Assembly: GCA_964494805.1 (NCBI GenBank)
Contig: CAZBST010000001.1
Location: forward strand, 372,001-436,000
Length of the DNA: 64,000 bases
Direction: 5' to 3'
From: CAIYOL01 sp964494805
Lineage (GTDB): Bacteria > Planctomycetota > Phycisphaerae > Sedimentisphaerales > Anaerobacaceae
The translations under genes were made by a program, and so were the position numbers. The notes beneath the pieces are model-generated. The model ran no database searches, was not told the origin of the DNA, and saw only the letters and a list, made by a program, of their open reading frames with translations. This document shows positions 51,515-61,257 of the stretch, piece by piece. The first letter of the stretch is position 1. Each line of letters begins with the position of its first letter.

Positions 51515-51708
51515 TTCACTAGGGGTGGTCTGCCCCCGTGTCTTCTGTCGCCTGCCCCCGCGTCTCCCGATGCGAATCGGGGCGGAGGGAAGACAGGAAC
51601 GGGGGGGCGGGTCTGAGAAGAAACCCTTGGAACCTGATCAGGACAGCCCCCGTTGCTTCGCTTTTGCGGAGCAAAACGGCGGGGGGATATGCCTGCGTAG
51701 GAAAGTGA
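51515..51708 (+). promoter_or_regulatory. TPP riboswitch (THI element) with enlarged P3 and L5 arms
   Basis: Core motifs are intact: CACTAGGGGT at the 5' side, GTCTGAGAAG, ACCCTTGGAACCTGATCAGG and CCTGCGTAGGAAAGTG at the 3' side. P1 forms between CACT (51517-51520) and AGTG (51704-51707). P3 is greatly lengthened by a GC-rich hairpin (about 51530-51605), and the L5 loop closed by CAGG/CCTG carries an extra hairpin (CCCCCG with CGGGGG, 51647-51686). The thiC ATG follows P1 by 3 bases and AGGAA lies in the P1-proximal strand, so thiamine pyrophosphate likely blocks translation initiation. Confidence 0.93.
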
Positions 51709-51710
51709 TA

Positions 51711-53018
51711 ATGACTACACAATTACAATTCGCAAAAGCAGCCCAAATTACCGATGCAGTTAAATCTGTAGCTCGCGATGAATCGCTCGACCCTGAAGTT
51801 GTCCGCAAGGAAATTGCCGAAGGCCGATTGGTAATCCCCGCCAATAAGCTGCATATTAAAACCAACCTCCGCCCCGTCGGAATCGGCCGTGCCCTAACCA
51901 CCAAGGTAAATGCCAACATCGGCACAAGCAGCGTAAGTTCGGACGTTGCCGCTGAGCTTGAAAAGATGAAAGTCGCCCTCGAAGCCGGTGCCGATGCGAT
52001 TATGGATTTGAGCACCGGCGGCGACCTCGATGATACGCGCCGGAAACTACTGGCGCAATGCCCTGTTCCTTTCGGCACAGTGCCTATTTATCAGGTCATC
52101 CAAGGTAGAAACGTCGAGGACATAAATGAAAAAATCATTTTGCAGACAATCGAAAAACAGGCCGCCCAGGGCGTCGACTTCTTTACCATTCACGCTGGCG
52201 TCCTGAAAGAGCACCTCCCGCTTCTTGAAACTCGTATAGGCGGAATCGTCAGCAGGGGGGGAGCGCTGTTGGCAAAGTGGATGCTTTATCATAACAGGCA
52301 AAATCCCCTTTATGAAATGTTCGATGAATTGTGCGCAATAATGGCCGAATACGATATCTGCTTTTCTCTCGGCGACGGCCTGCGGCCAGGCTGCATCGCC
52401 GACGCCACCGACGCCGCCCAAATCGCAGAATTGAAAACCATCGGCGAGCTGACCAAAAGGGCACAGGAGGCCGGCTGTCAGGTTATGGTCGAAGGCCCCG
52501 GCCACGTGCCGTTTGACCAAATCCAATACAATATGGAAATCGAGCAGGAAATCTGCAATGGTGCTCCTTTCTACGTTCTCGGCCCTATTGTTACCGATAT
52601 CGCCCCCGGCTACGACCACGTCACATCGGCCATCGGCGGGACCGCCGCCGCCTTTTACGGAGCATCGTTTCTCTGCTACGTTACGCCCAGAGAGCATCTC
52701 GGCCTGCCGAACGCCGATGACGTCCGCGCCGGTGTCATCGCCTCGAAAATCGCCGCCCACGCCGCCGATATCGCCCGAGGCCTCAAAGGCGCTGCCGAGC
52801 GCGATAGGGATTTGAGCATCGCCAGATTCAACCTCGATTGGGAAAAACACTTGGCTGAATCCCTCGACCCGCAGACAGCCGAACGTATGCACGATGAGGC
52901 CTGTGAGAGGATTGACATAGTTGATCTTCCTTCCGCTGATTACTGCTCTATGTGCGGCCGACAGTGGTGCAGCGTCAGAATTAATAAAGAAATCCGCGAA
53001 AACATAAAAAATAAGTAG
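51711..53018 (+). CDS. thiC: Phosphomethylpyrimidine synthase ThiC
   Basis: A 435-aa radical-SAM enzyme that converts aminoimidazole ribotide to the pyrimidine of thiamine. The core has NANIGTSS, DLSTGGDLDDTRR, FTIHAGVL, and the C-terminal [4Fe-4S] motif CSMCGRQWC. The barrel motif MVEGPGHVPFDQI and SLGDGLRPGCIADA are intact. ATG 51711 is right after the riboswitch; the upstream in-frame sequence is riboswitch RNA. It lacks the long N-terminal extension of proteobacterial ThiC, as many shorter forms do. Confidence 0.97.
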   Translation: MTTQLQFAKAAQITDAVKSVARDESLDPEVVRKEIAEGRLVIPANKLHIKTNLRPVGIGRALTTKVNANIGTSSVSSDVAAELEKMKVALEAGADAIMDLSTGGDLDDTRRKLLAQCPVPFGTVPIYQVIQGRNVEDINEKIILQTIEKQAAQGVDFFTIHAGVLKEHLPLLETRIGGIVSRGGALLAKWMLYHNRQNPLYEMFDELCAIMAEYDICFSLGDGLRPGCIADATDAAQIAELKTIGELTKRAQEAGCQVMVEGPGHVPFDQIQYNMEIEQEICNGAPFYVLGPIVTDIAPGYDHVTSAIGGTAAAFYGASFLCYVTPREHLGLPNADDVRAGVIASKIAAHAADIARGLKGAAERDRDLSIARFNLDWEKHLAESLDPQTAERMHDEACERIDIVDLPSADYCSMCGRQWCSVRINKEIRENIKNK

Positions 53019-53705
53019 AGGTTTTGATAGATCCCTCGACTGCGCTCGGGACAAGATTGGCTTTGATTGGGTTTGTTTTGAACGGTTAACCGTTTTAAGT
53101 TTTTGGTTATTAGTCATTGTCATTACTAGACTTACAGGCTTTTTTGATATTCTGAAAATTGGCTTTGTTTTGCATATTTTTGTTTGTTCGTAGTTTGTAG
53201 TTCATTGTTGATAGAGACTCTCCGATGGGGTTTCCGTCTGTCTTACAAACGGCCAAACTCCACTACATTAATAACTGCTAAGTCGTTTCTGACCCGGGCC
53301 TCTTGGCCCTGAGACCATCGCCCTGCTGGGCGAATAAGGGCAGATACAGCCCTTTTATAAATTGGATGAACATGCGCATTTTTGTCGAAAATTGTGGGAT
53401 TTTTAGAGGTGCAGTTTTGGCTAAGTCGTTATGAAGTAAGGATTAAAAATTTTTTCAAAAAATGGATTTTAGGGGTGGAACTACCTGCGCTTTTGATTGA
53501 TTTTCGCTCAAGTGCCACGGAGGCTTTTCAAATTGGATTCCTGCTTTCGCAGGAATGACAATTTTATTTTGCTGTTGTTTGCGGAAGCCGCAATGAGTTC
53601 GACAAGAGCTTCGACAGAACTCAAAAAATAAACCCCGTTAGAAAACTCGCTTGAGCTTTCTAACGGGGTAAAAAAGCATGCATTGAAATTACACCCGTTT
53701 TGGCG
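53019..53705. repeat. Repeat-bearing intergenic region downstream of thiC
   Basis: No gene is supported in this 687-base gap. At 53040-53110 the minus strand carries AACCCAATCAAAGCCAAT, related to a repeat near 33240. At 53375-53518 is a copy, inverted relative to 32801-32951, of a roughly 150-base element with TTTTGGCTAAGTCGTTATG and a TTTTTTCAAAAAA core. GCTAAGTCGTT occurs at 53278 and again at 53419, about 140 bases apart. CCTGCTTTCGCAGGAATGAC (53542-53561) is a small hairpin of a widely dispersed type. The terminator at the right end is listed separately. Confidence 0.7.
53631..53670 (-). terminator. Intrinsic terminator for the 1157-aa secreted protein gene
   Basis: Inverted repeat ACCCCGTTAGAAA ... 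TTTCTAACGGGGT with a 12-base loop, 35 bases beyond the stop of the minus-strand gene. On the minus strand it is followed by TTATTTTTTG; A and T flanks make it effective in both directions. Confidence 0.85.
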
Positions 53706-56700
53706 TTAATGCGGAGTGATATTCAGTATATAATTTCCGCTAGAACTGCCGTAACCTGCCACCTTAATCTCATAGGTGTTACCGACTGTCACGCTATATG
53801 TAATCTGCGACTGAGGCCCGCAATAGTCGTCGTTGTACGCCAATTGTGCTCCTTCGCACCCATCATACAGTGTTAGAGTAGTATCAAAATCACTGTCACA
53901 GAGGCTGATATCAACAGAGCCGCTGGTTTCCGGCATAAATGAATACCAATGAGTTTTATTGAGAGCATCAACAGTAGAGCCGGTATATGTTTGATTAATA
54001 ACAGCCGGAAGGGCATCCTCACACTCATCATTTATAGGACGGTCGGAGAAGTCAACTGTCAGAACATAGTTTCCCCTGTTACTACTATAACCCGCCACCT
54101 CGATGAGATACGTATTACCCGGCGTCAGTTTATATGTAATCTGCGACCGATTCCCGCAATAGTCGTCATTGTATGCCAGCTCGGTTCCTTCACAGGTATC
54201 CCAAAGACTTAAGATAGTATCAAAGTCGGTATCTGGGTGGCACAGACTAATATCGAAATAGGCTTTTGTTGTCGGTGTAAATGAAAACCACACGCTTCCA
54301 TCGCTTGTCAGATAAGTGGCCCCTCGGTACTCTTTGCCGACTACAACCGGGAGAGCATCTTCGCACTCATCATTTTTAGGAATTTTAGTCATCATAATTT
54401 GCGCAAAGGGCTGGTCGGCGATATTTTGTGGTCCTAAGCCGAGTTTCCCACTATTGCTTCCCCATGCCCAGAAATTACCGCTCTTATCTATCGCGAGAGA
54501 ATGCTTATAACCTGCATCCGCATAGAATATATTTGTCAAGAAGCCGGAATCAGCATCGATTTTTTTGACCCGAGCCGGGGTATAACAAGTCTCTGTCATA
54601 CCGAACTCACCATTTCCCAGTTGACCGGCGCTATTATATCCCCATGCCCAGACGTTGCCGCTGCTATCCAAAGCTAAAACGTGTCCATACCCTGCAGATA
54701 TGGCAGTGATATTTTCCAACACTCCTATGCCATCTTCGCCTTTGACTTTCACCGGAGTATAATGGGTACTGGTGTCGGAGCTACCCTGACCCAACTGTCC
54801 AGAACCTCCTTCCCCCCATGCCCAGACATAACCATCGGCATCCAGGGCGTATGAACTTGCCTGTGTAGTAACAGCGACATCTACAATATTTTCCAGATAG
54901 CCGACGCCACCTTCGCCTTTAACTTTCACCGGAGTGGTATGGGTGGTGGTGTCAGAGCTGCCCTGGCCCAACCGTCCAGAACTTCCTAGTCCCCATGCCC
55001 ACGCATTGCCACTATCCAGTGCAATCGAATGATTGATGCCAGCATCTATGTCTGTGACATTTTCGAGGCCCAGAACGCGGACAGGCTCAAGTTCATAATT
55101 GCTGATTTCTCCGTTACCTAATTGGCCATAGTCATTTCTTCCCCAGGCCCAAGCACGTCCATCGCTGTCAAAAGCAAGAGAATACGAGCCACTTCTGCCT
55201 GCGGCGACTTTCACAATATTTTCCAGAAGGCCTGATGTGGTGCCCATTTCCCCATCAGTTACCTCTACCGGAGTCGGACGAGATGTACTTGTACCGTCAC
55301 CGATTTGCCCACTACTGTTGGTTCCCCATGCCCAAACATAGCTATCTTCGTCCACGGCCAGAGAGAAAGACCAGCCGGCATCAATAAAATCAATATTTTC
55401 CAGATAACCTATATTATCTTTACCTTTAACCTGCACGATGAAGGAGGAGTAAGTATAGTCGGGGTTACCCAACCCTGGGTCACTTCCGCAAGACCATACT
55501 CCTTTAACTCCATAGTCATCCGGCTGGAGAAGCATCGTGTGGTTCTCGCCGCCGGATATTTTAAGCTGGTTGAGTATGTCAGGAGGTAAAGTTGCCTGCT
55601 CGTATGCGCCCATATCAGCAACAGCAAAACCAATCATAGGGACATCAAGACGATTATGACCTAATATGTCGGTAGGAGGTGCACAAGAGTCATCGGCCAC
55701 ATCAATGCAGGGACTATAACCGTCCAAAACATCCAGTAATTGTAGTTGTAAGCCGTCATCGGAAGTGAGGAAGAAGCCATCTGGGCCGGCCGGGTTATCT
55801 GCAGCTATAAAACACGGGTCTGTGTTGATGTTGTTTTCGCCTGTGTGGCCACCTTTTATATCACTGTAGTTAACGACCGTAGGGTTTACTACATTGTATA
55901 TCTCAGGCGACCCCAAGTCCCACAATATGGAGTTAGTTATTATTGAGGTGCAGCGGTCGTCAAAAATAGTACCATGATTATAAGAGGAATAGTTGTTGGC
56001 AAATGTACAATTGGTAATCTTCGGAGAAGAACTCATTTGGTTTCCTATAGCACTTCCATGGGGACCAATATTACCGTAGAATACACTGCTTTTAATAATG
56101 GGCGAGGAATTTTGCTTGTTGTACATTCCACCACCTCTCGCCTCAGTAGCATTTTCACTAAATACGCAGTTTATAAATTGCGGAGAGGAGTGCATCCAAT
56201 TGTATATTCCTCCCCCGTCCGAGTGAGCAGTATTGTTTTTAAATATGCAGTTTATAAACGTTGGAGATGATTGATAATTGTATACTCCACCACCGACAGT
56301 CTGAGAAGAGTTGGACGTAAAAGTGCAGTTTGTAACTGTAGGACTGCCACTATTATTGTGCATTCCACCGCCATCCGGTGCCGTAGGAGGCACACCGGGT
56401 ATTGGAGGAACGGCATGTCCACCAGTGATGGTGAAGCCGTCAAGCATTGCTGTGGCGTCAGTATCATCACCAGTTACAACATGGTAACTGTTACCGCCAT
56501 CCAGGTTGCCGCTTAGTATGGTTTCGTAGTTTACCATATCACGCTCATCAGGATCTATCGGGTTACTTAATCCTGCATAGCCGCCTTTGACAGGAATACC
56601 ATTTATTAGCTGGAACGTGGCAGATAAGTCGCCTGTTCCATCTGGGTGGTTTTTGTCACGGTCGGGTGTATATGTTCCTTCAGCTACCCGAATCTCATCA

Positions 56701-57179
56701 CCGGGCGCTATAGAATCATCATCGAGAACATCACGTAAATATTTACGAGCAGTTGTCCAATCTCTACCATTTCCGCCCGCTGAGGCGTCATCATCAACAT
56801 ACCATATAATCGGTATGAATAGCAGTACCGAAACGGAGTCTGTCGACGAGTGCCCGCCATTGTCGTAGGCCTTGGCTGTCAACGTATTATTACCCTCTTG
56901 AAAATCATTAATATCATTCCAGACGAAGCTATACGGATAATTGGTATCCTCGCCAAGCAGCGTCGTGCCTTTGTAGAACTCCACCTTAGTTATGGAGCCG
57001 GGGGAAGAATCCGAGGCATTAGCGTCGATGGTGATATCGTTGCCTTCTACGAACGGCGCACCATCAATCGGGCAGGTAATAACTACATACGGCGGCGGGT
57101 CGTAACATCCGTAGCTTATTTCGGAAACGACAAAAAGAACGGTCAAAATCAAAACGATAGCGGACAGTTTGGTCTTCAT
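53706..57179 (-). CDS. Large secreted mosaic protein: Ig-like, beta-helix, RCC1 repeats, two PPC-like domains
   Basis: An 1157-aa exported protein. Signal peptide (AIVLILTVLFVVSEISYG), then an Ig-like domain (about 30-115, ITIDANASDSSPGSITKVEFYKG), a linker DDDASAGGNGRDWTTARKYL and a right-handed beta-helix with polymorphic-outer-membrane-protein-like repeats (NNSGSPTVTNCTFTSNSS; about 125-525). About seven RCC1-type propeller repeats follow (WAWGTNSSGQIGDGTST, WAWGRNDYGQLGNGE; 535-930). Two similar C-terminal domains start NDECEDALPVV and NDECEDALPAV, with SLWDTCEGTELAYNDDYCG blocks like bacterial pre-peptidase C-terminal domains. Its ATG overlaps the TPR gene stop (ATGA). Likely a cell-surface protein; no sorting tail was seen. 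Confidence 0.85.
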   Translation of the reverse strand: MKTKLSAIVLILTVLFVVSEISYGCYDPPPYVVITCPIDGAPFVEGNDITIDANASDSSPGSITKVEFYKGTTLLGEDTNYPYSFVWNDINDFQEGNNTLTAKAYDNGGHSSTDSVSVLLFIPIIWYVDDDASAGGNGRDWTTARKYLRDVLDDDSIAPGDEIRVAEGTYTPDRDKNHPDGTGDLSATFQLINGIPVKGGYAGLSNPIDPDERDMVNYETILSGNLDGGNSYHVVTGDDTDATAMLDGFTITGGHAVPPIPGVPPTAPDGGGMHNNSGSPTVTNCTFTSNSSQTVGGGVYNYQSSPTFINCIFKNNTAHSDGGGIYNWMHSSPQFINCVFSENATEARGGGMYNKQNSSPIIKSSVFYGNIGPHGSAIGNQMSSSPKITNCTFANNYSSYNHGTIFDDRCTSIITNSILWDLGSPEIYNVVNPTVVNYSDIKGGHTGENNINTDPCFIAADNPAGPDGFFLTSDDGLQLQLLDVLDGYSPCIDVADDSCAPPTDILGHNRLDVPMIGFAVADMGAYEQATLPPDILNQLKISGGENHTMLLQPDDYGVKGVWSCGSDPGLGNPDYTYSSFIVQVKGKDNIGYLENIDFIDAGWSFSLAVDEDSYVWAWGTNSSGQIGDGTSTSRPTPVEVTDGEMGTTSGLLENIVKVAAGRSGSYSLAFDSDGRAWAWGRNDYGQLGNGEISNYELEPVRVLGLENVTDIDAGINHSIALDSGNAWAWGLGSSGRLGQGSSDTTTHTTPVKVKGEGGVGYLENIVDVAVTTQASSYALDADGYVWAWGEGGSGQLGQGSSDTSTHYTPVKVKGEDGIGVLENITAISAGYGHVLALDSSGNVWAWGYNSAGQLGNGEFGMTETCYTPARVKKIDADSGFLTNIFYADAGYKHSLAIDKSGNFWAWGSNSGKLGLGPQNIADQPFAQIMMTKIPKNDECEDALPVVVGKEYRGATYLTSDGSVWFSFTPTTKAYFDISLCHPDTDFDTILSLWDTCEGTELAYNDDYCGNRSQITYKLTPGNTYLIEVAGYSSNRGNYVLTVDFSDRPINDECEDALPAVINQTYTGSTVDALNKTHWYSFMPETSGSVDISLCDSDFDTTLTLYDGCEGAQLAYNDDYCGPQSQITYSVTVGNTYEIKVAGYGSSSGNYILNITPH

Positions 57180-58510
57180 TTTTCTTCCTCCTTTTGAACT
57201 CTGGTTTTATTTGATGATAGACGGCGCACCTGCTCCGCGGCAGGGCAATCGGGATATTTCTCAAGTAACTGCTTATAAGCAGTATCCTTCAACGCATCAT
57301 AACAACGGCCAATAGTAAACTGGGCGTGCCAGGCGTGCTCGTATTGAGGGTAATCATCGACCACCTTCTGGAAACAGCGTATAGAGTCCTGGGGTTTGCC
57401 CAGTTTGAAGTAGCAATCACCCGCCCAGCTACAGGCCTCCGGCATTGTGGATGAGGCAGGAAATTCCTTTATAAGCCTGTCCCATATCTTAGCGGCCTTT
57501 TCAAAATCGGCGTTGGCCTTATCCGCAAGGCCTTCTTTTTCCTCTGAAAGTCCCTGCTTGTAACACCGTTCGCCCATGAATAATAATGTTTTTGGCAAAT
57601 CCGGATGGTCCTTGAAATCAGTAAGCATTTTATCAAGGGCCTTGTCGGTCTGGTTGTAATCCTGAGACATTATAAGAGACATGGCATTCATTGTTGGTAT
57701 ACCTAACTTTGCTTTGCTTGCATACCGATTGTCAGGGTAGTTCTTTATTATTTGCTGGTAGATACTCTGTGCCTGTTCATACTTACCTGAGTATTTGTAT
57801 CTATTCGCGAGCCAATAAAGTTCCTCCGGCAAATCGGTATTATTTGAGAAATCGGCAATTAGTTTATCAAGGGCTTTTTCGGCACCATCATAATCCTGCG
57901 ACGCGATAAGAGACTGGACGTTTGCCCTTGCAAAAGCCAGACGCGCTTTATCTACGAAGGGGCTATCTGGATAATTCTGCAGTATCTGCTGAGCGATGGC
58001 TTTTTCGTCTTCATATCTTTCCCAATACCCGAACCCTCGCCCTATCCAGTAAAGCTCTTCCGGCAAATCAGGGTGACTTGAGAAATTGGCGACCATCTCA
58101 TCGAGGGCCTGTTTGGCCCCATTGTAGTCTTGGGCGACAATAAGAGAGAGAACTTTTACCTTTGCAATACCTAACTGCGCCTTACTTGCGACGGTGCTGT
58201 CAGGATAGTTCTGTGTTATTTGTTGATAGAGGGCGTTGGCACATTCATATTTGTCTGATTTATCCGACCATCGGAATCTTTCTGCTATCTCATAAAGGGC
58301 CTGCGGCAGAGCCGGGTTTTTGGGAAAATCGGTGAGCAGTTTCTGGATTTGCGTCTGGGCCTGAGCGTAATTGCCCCCATTGACAAGGGCAACTATGCTC
58401 GACTTTGCTTGCTCAAGTTCAGCCGATGCATCGGCGGAGACTTCGGCTGCGGCCACAGAGAACAGCAGACCAACAAAGACTAAGGCTATGTGATGAATTT
58501 TGTTAGACAT
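57176..58510 (-). CDS. Exported TPR-repeat protein
   Basis: A 444-aa protein with signal peptide (IALVFVGLLFSVAAAEVSA) and about eight TPR-like helical repeats of roughly 45-80 residues. Each has the pattern A/ALYQQITQNYPDSTVASKAQLGIAKV, then LIVAQDYNGAKQALDEMVANF and DLPEELYWIGRGF. Such proteins act as periplasmic scaffolds. Its stop overlaps the start of the 1157-aa surface protein gene (ATGA), so it may chaperone or assemble that protein. No enzyme motif is visible. Confidence 0.82.
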   Translation of the reverse strand: MSNKIHHIALVFVGLLFSVAAAEVSADASAELEQAKSSIVALVNGGNYAQAQTQIQKLLTDFPKNPALPQALYEIAERFRWSDKSDKYECANALYQQITQNYPDSTVASKAQLGIAKVKVLSLIVAQDYNGAKQALDEMVANFSSHPDLPEELYWIGRGFGYWERYEDEKAIAQQILQNYPDSPFVDKARLAFARANVQSLIASQDYDGAEKALDKLIADFSNNTDLPEELYWLANRYKYSGKYEQAQSIYQQIIKNYPDNRYASKAKLGIPTMNAMSLIMSQDYNQTDKALDKMLTDFKDHPDLPKTLLFMGERCYKQGLSEEKEGLADKANADFEKAAKIWDRLIKEFPASSTMPEACSWAGDCYFKLGKPQDSIRCFQKVVDDYPQYEHAWHAQFTIGRCYDALKDTAYKQLLEKYPDCPAAEQVRRLSSNKTRVQKEEEK

Positions 58511-58886
58511 TGAAAATGACCTTTCATTAGTGGTGGGCGCATTGTGTTTATGCTGTTACTTACTATATCAGATAAGCACATTTTTTATTGCCTCCGAAAT
58601 CACCGAGAGAAATTGTAGCTGTTCCCATTTGTGCGTCAAGTGAAAACCTTGAGATTTTCAAGAAATTTTCTTTATTTTTTGCATCAAAAACGCAGGTCGA
58701 CAAATTTTTTCGAGAAAACATTTAAATCAGGTTAGCAATGGCCACCGCAACCGTTGGGTACAGGTGATTCGTGAAAGGACGATAAGAAAGTCGGAGTCGG
58801 GGCTGGGGCTAAACCAGAACAAAGGCTGGGTTCCTACCGAAGCGGAGGGAATTAGGGAATTATTAGGATTGGTTTGCGGCGAGTGG
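58511..58886. other. Intergenic region between TPR gene and LptG-type permease gene
   Basis: This 376-base gap has no supported gene. The part near 58620-58720 is AT-rich. A plus-strand frame of about 45 codons starting with a GTG near 58765 and running into the permease end (reading ESGLGLNQNKGWVPTEAEGIREL) is open but short, has no clear ribosome binding site and was not recognised, so it is not listed as a gene. Confidence 0.45.
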
Positions 58887-59984
58887 TCAGGTTTTCATTG
58901 AGTCCAGTTCAATAAGGGCTATTGGTGCGAAGATAAAGACCGGCAGCCACGCCCAAAACTCCGGCATTACTCTGTCAAAGATAGCCTCTACAGCAAGCAT
59001 TTTGCAGAGAAAGGTCACAATAAAGCAGGCTGCGGTGGTGCCGAAGCTAATCACAATTGCGGACTTCATAGATTTCGGGTCGCGGCAGACCAAAATCGGC
59101 AGGCAAACCATAAGCATCACCAGACTGATAATAGGGTCGGTAATACGAAAGTGCTTCTGGCTGTAAAGCTGGGCCAGGTCTTTGACTTTCGTTCTTTGGT
59201 GTGCAAGGACAGATAGCTGATGCGAGCTCAGCAGGGTTATATATCTGGACTTGCGCATTACAGGGATATCCTTTGGAGTAATGTCACTGGCATAAGAGGC
59301 TATCGGCTGGGCGCCGGCTTGGGAGCCTTTTTCGATAAGTTGCCCATTAATTAGATCCCACCTGCTGGTTTCAGAATTATAAACCGCCTTTTCGGCAGAT
59401 ATTCGGCCGGTTACCTCCCAAACGGCCGAGTCGGCCTTCCTGCTGCGTAAGATAATAGTCGGCTTATACATCGTTGACGTTTTTACATCGAATTCTTCGG
59501 TGCAAATCAATGAGCCGTTACCGTCGTCAATAAACCACACATCATAAACTTCCTGGCCGGGGACGGCGTCCTGACCCCGCACAAGTTTGTCGCTGAACGG
59601 CGGTATCAAAAGTTCCTGGTCTATTACCAATAGAGATGTCAGCAGAAGCGAAAGAAGGATTATCGGCACAATCACTCTCTTCAAACTAACTCCCGAAGCC
59701 ATCACGGCCACTAACTCGTTAAAGTGTATCATTTTGCCCAGCGAAAATGCAGCTGCAACGACAGTTATCATTCCAGCGAAATCACGAAAGTAAAGCAAAC
59801 TGTGCAGACTATAAAAGCTGATTATATTTCTGATGACCGCAAATAGGCCGAGGTCGGCGTTCTCGGTAAATTCATCAAGGTTTACGAACAAATCGATAAC
59901 TATTCGCAGGCCCATCAGTACGCAAAAGGCAATGCAATAGCCAATCAGAAAATTCTTCACAACATACTTATCTAATATCTTCAT
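58887..59984 (-). CDS. LptF/LptG-family permease
   Basis: A 365-aa permease of the YjgP/YjgQ family. It starts with the family pattern MKILDKYVVKNFLIGYCIAFCVLM, has three helices, a periplasmic beta-jellyroll domain (about 130-250), and three more helices ending ALIELDSMK. LptF/LptG pairs extract lipopolysaccharide with LptB. The gene is downstream of a PTP and of a longer LptF/G-type gene on the same strand, suggesting one operon. LPS transport in a planctomycete is inferred, not shown. Confidence 0.88.
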   Translation of the reverse strand: MKILDKYVVKNFLIGYCIAFCVLMGLRIVIDLFVNLDEFTENADLGLFAVIRNIISFYSLHSLLYFRDFAGMITVVAAAFSLGKMIHFNELVAVMASGVSLKRVIVPIILLSLLLTSLLVIDQELLIPPFSDKLVRGQDAVPGQEVYDVWFIDDGNGSLICTEEFDVKTSTMYKPTIILRSRKADSAVWEVTGRISAEKAVYNSETSRWDLINGQLIEKGSQAGAQPIASYASDITPKDIPVMRKSRYITLLSSHQLSVLAHQRTKVKDLAQLYSQKHFRITDPIISLVMLMVCLPILVCRDPKSMKSAIVISFGTTAACFIVTFLCKMLAVEAIFDRVMPEFWAWLPVFIFAPIALIELDSMKT

Positions 59985-60023
59985 ATAAATCCCGCAGGCT
60001 TTTCTGCGTATTGTGCTTATCGT

Positions 60024-60842
60024 TTAATTTCGTGATAGCTTATGGTATATCGCTGCCGCCAGCAACGATAAAATGACCAGTTCCACGGCGAATTGTATCC
60101 AGGCGCCGCGAACCAGCTTCGCGACCGGATCAAACCACCTGGCGTTATTAAATTGCGAAAGGAGATAATAATCGCGTCTGTATTTCGTGTCCATATCGCC
60201 GAAGGCGTCCGTAATAGTTGTCCATTGCTTAAAATCGAGCCAGTCATTTGCATCAGGTTTATTACTCTGACGGTGCTTCTCGTATAGTTTAAACATATCA
60301 CTGATATGGACATACTCATCGTTGCGGTTTCGTTTCCATGGCCCCGGCGGAACATAAGCCTGCCACTTTGCTGTATCGTAGCTCTCTTTACCGATTGCCA
60401 TCGCTGCCAATGTGCTGGCTGCCCCCGACCGGTCCGTACCATCGCGGCAATGCAGAAGTATGGGCTGCTCAGCGGTCTCTATCGCCTGTATTAATCTGGC
60501 CAGCGAATCCTTGGTCGGAAGACTGCTCGACTTAAAGCGAATAGTAATCATCTTGATGCCTAACTTATCTGCCGCAGCTTGCTCTTGCGCTGTGATTTTC
60601 CTGACATTGCCTCGAAGGTTTATCACCGTTTTGATTCCGTACCGGCTGGCCCACTTCCTTAGATGTGCGGGCGAAGGCTGGGCCGAGCGATAAACTTTTT
60701 GGGGGACCACCTCCCGAAAATTCGCGTTGATTATAAAAAAGTACAAATAGAACCCTGAAGGTATGGCAACGGCTAAAAGCGCAGGGAGCACTTTTCGCGA
60801 CCATCTTAACATAGAGTTACCGGTTGTCCTGACGTTGTTCAT
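60024..60842 (-). CDS. Membrane-anchored protein tyrosine phosphatase
   Basis: A 272-aa phosphatase with one N-terminal and one C-terminal membrane helix. The CX5R signature is HCRDGTDRSGAAS, with upstream VYRSAQPSPAHLRKW and YGIKTVINLR, typical of bacterial dual-specificity/PTP-like enzymes. The location between two Lpt-type permease genes suggests a link to envelope assembly. It starts 9 bases after the small membrane protein gene. Confidence 0.85.
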   Translation of the reverse strand: MNNVRTTGNSMLRWSRKVLPALLAVAIPSGFYLYFFIINANFREVVPQKVYRSAQPSPAHLRKWASRYGIKTVINLRGNVRKITAQEQAAADKLGIKMITIRFKSSSLPTKDSLARLIQAIETAEQPILLHCRDGTDRSGAASTLAAMAIGKESYDTAKWQAYVPPGPWKRNRNDEYVHISDMFKLYEKHRQSNKPDANDWLDFKQWTTITDAFGDMDTKYRRDYYLLSQFNNARWFDPVAKLVRGAWIQFAVELVILSLLAAAIYHKLSRN

Positions 60843-60851
60843 ATCGCCCTG

Positions 60852-61166
60852 CTACACTACCAACTTAAACTCTACCAAAACAGCACCACCAAAATACAAG
60901 GCAATTAACAGAGCGGCAATATTCAAGATAACGCCGATGAGCGCAGTTGCTTTCATTTCCGATTTGAACAAAGCTGTTATCGAGACGATGGCCCCTAAAA
61001 CATATATGACGGGCGATAACAACGCCGTGAGTAATATCAGCTTGTCGACGGCAATAACGGAGTTGACCTTATTGTTAATAAATGATAGTAACACCAGCAA
61101 AGAAAGGGTTCCAATCGACAGGACCGGCAGTATAAGTCCGACGAATACTGTTTTTCGATTTTTCAA
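60852..61166 (-). CDS. Small membrane protein, DUF4190-like
   Basis: A 104-aa protein with about three hydrophobic helices: VFVGLILPVLSIGTLSLLVLL, LILLTALLSPVIYVLGAIVSI and LIGVILNIAALLIALYFGGA. The pattern resembles the small DUF4190/integral membrane family. It lies between the long permease and the phosphatase, same strand. Function unknown. Confidence 0.6.
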   Translation of the reverse strand: MKNRKTVFVGLILPVLSIGTLSLLVLLSFINNKVNSVIAVDKLILLTALLSPVIYVLGAIVSITALFKSEMKATALIGVILNIAALLIALYFGGAVLVEFKLVV

Positions 61167-61257
61167 TAGCAGTTCCTTATCAGGTTTTTCTTCGTTAATG
61201 GCATTACGTCTATCACCTCGTAACTTAATGCCCGCAAGGCATCACGGCCCTGTCAAC

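Noticed and set aside
52047..53123. 358-aa open frame antisense to thiC
   Set aside because: Mirrors high-GC third positions of thiC and begins in a dispersed repeat; no recognisable domain.
58765..58902. Small plus-strand open frame ending in ECGEWSGFH-like residues
   Set aside because: Only about 45 codons, no clear start signal, overlaps the permease gene and matches nothing recognised.
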